Shown here piece by piece: positions 60,808-64,000 of a stretch of 64,000 nt of DNA (its first letter is position 1; every line of letters starts with the position of its first letter). Under the pieces are notes generated by a model that did not search any database, was not told where the DNA came from, and worked only from the letters and a program-made list of their open reading frames with translations. The stretch spans positions 62,001-126,000 of the forward strand of contig BQJR01000005.1 of assembly GCA_021604805.1 (NCBI GenBank), in the 5' to 3' direction. The stretch comes from Planctomycetota bacterium (GTDB lineage Bacteria > Planctomycetota > B15-G4). The translations under genes and the position numbers were made by a program.

Positions 60808-62199
60808 TCAGGCCACCGGGGTCTCGACCGGCAACTCGGCCTCGACCCAACCGCCGGTGCCTTCGCGGATGTCGGTGAGCGCGTGCAGGCCGGCGCGTTC
60901 GAGCAGGCAACAGGCGGAGCTGCTGCGGTAGCCGCCCTGGCAGATCACCGCGTAGTGCGCGCCGGGATCGAGTTCGCCGCTGCGTTCGGCGAGCTGGCCG
61001 AGCGGGATGTTGATGGCGCCGGGCACGTGGCCGTTCTCGTGTTCGCCTGGGTTGCGCACGTCGAGCACGCGCGGGGCGTCGTCACGCTGCAGACGTGCGT
61101 GCAACTCCTGCACCGAGACGCGTTCGCGCGTGGCCAGCGGGCGACCGGCTGCGACCCACGCGTCGACACCGCCGGCGAGCATGCCGTCCACGTGTTGCAA
61201 CCCGACGCGCGCCAGTCGCATCACGGCTTCTTTGCACTGCGCGTCGTCGTCACCGAGCAAGATGAGGCGCGTGTCGGTCGGGATCAGGCTGCCGGCCCAA
61301 GGAGCGAAGCTTCCGTTGAGGCCGATGTTGAGCGCGCCGGGCGGATGACCTTGGGCGTGCGCGTCGGCGTGACGCAGATCGAGCAACAGCGCGCCTTGCT
61401 CGAGCAACGGTGCGACCTCGTCGGGGTAGAGCGGGCAGGCTTGCGGGAGCTCGTCGAGTGGCACGGCGCCCGCGCGGTTGAGCGCCACGCTGTGCGGGAA
61501 GTAGGGCGGCGGCGGGGCGAGGCCGGTGGTCATGCGTTGCACGAAGTCCTCGCGGGACATCGGCTGCAGCGCGTGATTGGTCTCGCGTTGACGACCGATC
61601 GTGCACGAGAGCGCCGCGGAGATGTTGCGACCGCAAGCGGAGCCGGCGCCGTGCGCGGGGAAGACCTCGGTCTCGTCGGGGAGCGTGAGGATCTTGTCGC
61701 GCAGGCTGTCGTACATCAGGCCGGCCATCTGCTCGGCGGTGAAGCCGCGTCCGCCGGCGAGGTCGGGGCGGCCGACGTCGCCGATGAAGAGCGTGTCGCC
61801 GGTGAGCAGCTTGGCGGGCGCGTCGGGTGCGGCGTCGTCGCTCACGAGCAGGCACAGACTCTCGGGGGTGTGACCAGGTGTCTCGAGCACTCGCAAACGC
61901 ACCGTGCCGACGCGGATCTCGTCGCCTTCGTGCAGCGGGCCGTGCGCGAAGGCGGCGTCGGCGGCGTGACTGATGTGCAGCGTGGCGCCGGTGCGCTTGG
62001 CCAGTTCGAGATGCCCGGAGACGAAGTCCGCGTGCAGGTGGGTCTCGATCACGTGGGTGATGCGCAGGCCGCGCTCTTCGGCGGCGGCGAGGTAACCGTC
62101 GACATCGCGCTGCGGATCCACGATGACGCACTCGCCGGCGTCGCCGATCAGGTAGGAAGCGTGCGCCAAGCAGCGCAGATAGAACTGGTGGAAGTGCAT
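60808..62199 (-). CDS. CstB-like persulfide dioxygenase-sulfurtransferase
   Basis: 463 residues. Residues 1-240 are a metallo-beta-lactamase-fold persulfide dioxygenase (THLHADFVSGH at 53-63, TGDTLFIGDVGRPDL, VFPAHGAGSACG). Then come two rhodanese modules: the first (about 265-360) has Gly-Asp-Asp where the catalytic Cys should be (RLILLGDDDAQ), the second (about 370-455) has Cys420 in VICQGGYRSS. This dioxygenase, pseudo-rhodanese, rhodanese order is that of Staphylococcus CstB, which turns persulfides into thiosulfate. Cys199 in LSCTIGRQR may match the CstB cysteine near the iron. It detoxifies sulfide-derived persulfides in the cytoplasm. Confidence 0.9.
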   Translation of the reverse strand: MHFHQFYLRCLAHASYLIGDAGECVIVDPQRDVDGYLAAAEERGLRITHVIETHLHADFVSGHLELAKRTGATLHISHAADAAFAHGPLHEGDEIRVGTVRLRVLETPGHTPESLCLLVSDDAAPDAPAKLLTGDTLFIGDVGRPDLAGGRGFTAEQMAGLMYDSLRDKILTLPDETEVFPAHGAGSACGRNISAALSCTIGRQRETNHALQPMSREDFVQRMTTGLAPPPPYFPHSVALNRAGAVPLDELPQACPLYPDEVAPLLEQGALLLDLRHADAHAQGHPPGALNIGLNGSFAPWAGSLIPTDTRLILLGDDDAQCKEAVMRLARVGLQHVDGMLAGGVDAWVAAGRPLATRERVSVQELHARLQRDDAPRVLDVRNPGEHENGHVPGAINIPLGQLAERSGELDPGAHYAVICQGGYRSSSACCLLERAGLHALTDIREGTGGWVEAELPVETPVA

Positions 62200-62279
62200 C
62201 GTGCTGTCCTCGGGAACGACGCGTGGAGTCGACCGCGCCGCCCCGCCAGCCTACCAGTCGACCGGCAAGCTCGGCGCGC

Positions 62280-62352
62280 ACCGAGCACCGAGCGCCGAGC
62301 GCCGAGCGCCAAGCGCCAAGCACCGAGCGCCGAATGCCGAATGCCGAATGCC
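62280..62352. repeat. Heptamer tandem repeat
   Basis: Ten head-to-tail 7-base units with the consensus (G/A)CCGAGC: two ACCGAGC, two GCCGAGC, two GCCAAGC, one ACCGAGC and three GCCGAAT. A short inverted repeat CTCGCGC-G-GCGCGAG (62352-62366) follows at once. The array lies between the divergent CstB-like and channel genes. Short heptamer arrays of this sort are known in cyanobacteria (STRR); their role is unknown. Confidence 0.92.
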
Positions 62353-62443
62353 TCGCGCGGCGCGAGGGGTGATCCGCTCGCCAAGCCTCGACCGGCCGCC
62401 GTCTGCGCGACGCCGACCGTGCTCGGCCGTTATCATCCGCCAG

Positions 62444-64000
62444 ATGCACTCGATCGATTCGCGCCGTCTCCTCCAGTTCTTGCTGCTCGCCGTCCTCGTG
62501 TTCGGGAACGCGCCGCCACTGGCCGCGCAGGACGCGACCCCAGCGAACGCCACCGACGCGGCCACGCAGCCTGCGTCCGACGCCCCGCAAGCCGAAGTGC
62601 CCATCGCCCGCCGCAGCGCACGGCGCACGATGCTCAGCTTCTTGACCGCGATGAATGAGTTCGCGGGCGGCGACGAAGACGCGCTCACGAACGCCACCGC
62701 CTGCCTCGACCTCAGTGAGCTCGACGAGATCGTGCGCGACGAACTCGCCCTCGACATCGCCGTCGATCTCAAGGAGGCCATCGACCGCATCCGCTACGTG
62801 AGCCCGCTCGGCTTCGAGCTCTCCGACAACCCCACCGGCGACGCCGTGACCTGGGCCGAGGTCGATGAGGTCGGTCGCGTGGTGCTCGCCCGCAGCGACG
62901 ACGGCCAGTGGCGCTTCGACCCCCGCACCGTGGCCAACGCCGCCGCGCTCTTCGACGCCGTCGCCCACAAGCCGCGCATCGCCGGCCGCGAGATCGAGAT
63001 GCTGCGCTTCAGCTCGCGTTGGTGGCGCGCGCAGCAACCCGAGATGCTGCGTCAACGCGGCTTCCTGCTCGAGCACTGGCAGTGGTTGGGCCTGCTCGCG
63101 ATCACCTTCCTCGGCATCTTGGCCGACCGTCTCTCCGTGCTGCTGCTGCGTCTCGCCGCCGGCCGCGCCGCCAAACGCGAACACGTGGCTCTGCGCGGCG
63201 ACACACTGCGCACCGCGTTGCGCCCCTTCGGCTGGCTGATCATGGCGCTCGTCTGGCAGAGGCTGCTGCTGCAGCTCGGCCTGCCGCCCGACGCCTATTT
63301 GTTCCTGAAGGTCGCGGCCGAGTTCGTCGTGGCGCTGGCCGCCGTGTGGGGCGTGTACCGTTTGGTGGACGTGCTCGGCGAGGCGCTCAAGCAGTGGGCC
63401 AACGGCACCGACAGCACGCTCGACGACCTGCTCGTGCCGCTCGCCATCCGCACGCTGAAAGTCTTCGTGTTCGCGATGGGCATCGTGTTCCTGGCCGACC
63501 AACTCAAACTCAACGTGGCCGGCTTGCTCACGGGCCTCGGGCTCGGCGGCTTGGCCTTCGCGCTCGCCGCGCAAGACCTCGTGAAGAACCTGTTCGGCTC
63601 GGTGATGGTCATCGCCGATCGCACGTTCCAGGTCGGCGACTGGGTCGTGGTCGACGACGTGGAAGGCAGCATCGAGGACGTCGGCTTCCGCAGCACGAAG
63701 ATCCGCACCTTCTACAACTCGCTCATCACGGTGCCGAACAGCACCTTCATCACGGCCTCGGTCGACAACCTGGGACAGCGTCGCTACCGGCGCTGGAAGA
63801 CCACGTTGTCGCTCACCTACTCCACGCCGCCCGAGCGCATCGAAGCCTTCTGCGAAGGGGTGCGCGAGCTCGTGCGTCGTCATCCCTACACGCGCAAGGA
63901 CTACTACCAGGTCTACCTGAACGCCTACGCGGCCGCCTCGCTCGACGTGCTCGTGTACGTGTTCTTCGAGACGCCCGAGTGGAGCACCGAGTTGCGCGAA
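62444..64000 (+). CDS. MscS-family mechanosensitive channel, 3' part outside window
   Basis: 519 codons from ATG 62444 to the right edge with no stop. A cleavable signal peptide (residues about 1-29, ending PPLAAQ) is followed by a periplasmic, acidic domain (about 45-185) and then five hydrophobic helices. The pore helix and beta domain are of MscS type: GLGLGGLAFALAAQDLVKNL and FGSVMVIADRTFQVGDWVVV, then VGFRSTKIRTFYNSLITVPN. The channel releases solutes on osmotic downshock. Part of the cytoplasmic C-terminal cage is missing at the edge. A large N-terminal periplasmic domain resembles the MscM/YbdG or MscK side of the family. Confidence 0.92.
   Translation, partial: MHSIDSRRLLQFLLLAVLVFGNAPPLAAQDATPANATDAATQPASDAPQAEVPIARRSARRTMLSFLTAMNEFAGGDEDALTNATACLDLSELDEIVRDELALDIAVDLKEAIDRIRYVSPLGFELSDNPTGDAVTWAEVDEVGRVVLARSDDGQWRFDPRTVANAAALFDAVAHKPRIAGREIEMLRFSSRWWRAQQPEMLRQRGFLLEHWQWLGLLAITFLGILADRLSVLLLRLAAGRAAKREHVALRGDTLRTALRPFGWLIMALVWQRLLLQLGLPPDAYLFLKVAAEFVVALAAVWGVYRLVDVLGEALKQWANGTDSTLDDLLVPLAIRTLKVFVFAMGIVFLADQLKLNVAGLLTGLGLGGLAFALAAQDLVKNLFGSVMVIADRTFQVGDWVVVDDVEGSIEDVGFRSTKIRTFYNSLITVPNSTFITASVDNLGQRRYRRWKTTLSLTYSTPPERIEAFCEGVRELVRRHPYTRKDYYQVYLNAYAAASLDVLVYVFFETPEWSTELRE

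Noticed and set aside
61250-63883. 877-codon minus-strand open frame across the persulfide gene and the channel gene
   Set aside because: It is antisense to the MscS gene and out of frame with the dioxygenase gene, and crosses the heptamer repeat; no domain is visible.

Overview
The window is a GC-rich bacterial chromosome segment with about 43 protein genes, no rRNA, tRNA or CRISPR array, and no insertion sequence that I can recognise. Several secreted FG-GAP/VCBS-type proteins, many lipoproteins, a b6f-like quinol:cytochrome c reductase with a very large multihaem cytochrome, an EboE homologue and a fused HemC-HemD point to a Gram-negative, respiring, probably marine bacterium. Planctomycetota fits best, but that is inference; no ribosomal gene is present to prove it.

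Left part (1-12.3 kb): a truncated FG-GAP protein, then the three activities of phosphorylated serine biosynthesis (SerA, a SerB-type phosphatase, a class V SerC-type aminotransferase). A 5.5-kb RHS/YD-repeat gene on the opposite strand, with less GC-biased codons, separates serA from the other two and looks like an insertion.

Haem block (12.3-26.4 kb, minus strand): an almost uninterrupted unit runs hemA, hemC-hemD fusion, hemB, hemL, sensor kinase, OmpR-type regulator, hemE, hemN, hemY/hemG-type oxidase, DUF2868 membrane protein, DUF3482 GTPase. Most junctions overlap by 4-8 bases. The set leads from glutamyl-tRNA to protoporphyrin IX; ferrochelatase is not in the window. A perfect two-repeat Pho-box-like element lies just upstream of hemA.

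Middle (26.4-46 kb): lipoproteins (one carrying a methyltransferase domain), a group II PLP decarboxylase, EboE, an aldehyde dehydrogenase, a compact PEP-utilising enzyme, a matrixin metalloprotease with IPT-like domains, a DEAD-box helicase with a potentially structured leader, RsgA, another propeller-like secreted protein and a COG0523/CobW GTPase. Short tandem repeats occur at gene borders.

Respiratory operon (46.4-53.7 kb, minus strand): HEAT-repeat membrane protein, Rieske protein, b6-type cytochrome b, subunit-IV-like protein and a 1213-residue octahaem cytochrome c form a coherent quinol-oxidising complex; b-haem spacing and a Cys at the c_n position make it b6f-like.

Right part (54-64 kb): a five-gene, translationally coupled operon (ABC ATPase, permease, PDZ lipoprotein, two FG-GAP-type secreted proteins), a convergent NRDE protein cotranscribed with a CstB-like persulfide dioxygenase-sulfurtransferase, a heptamer tandem repeat, and a truncated MscS-family channel.
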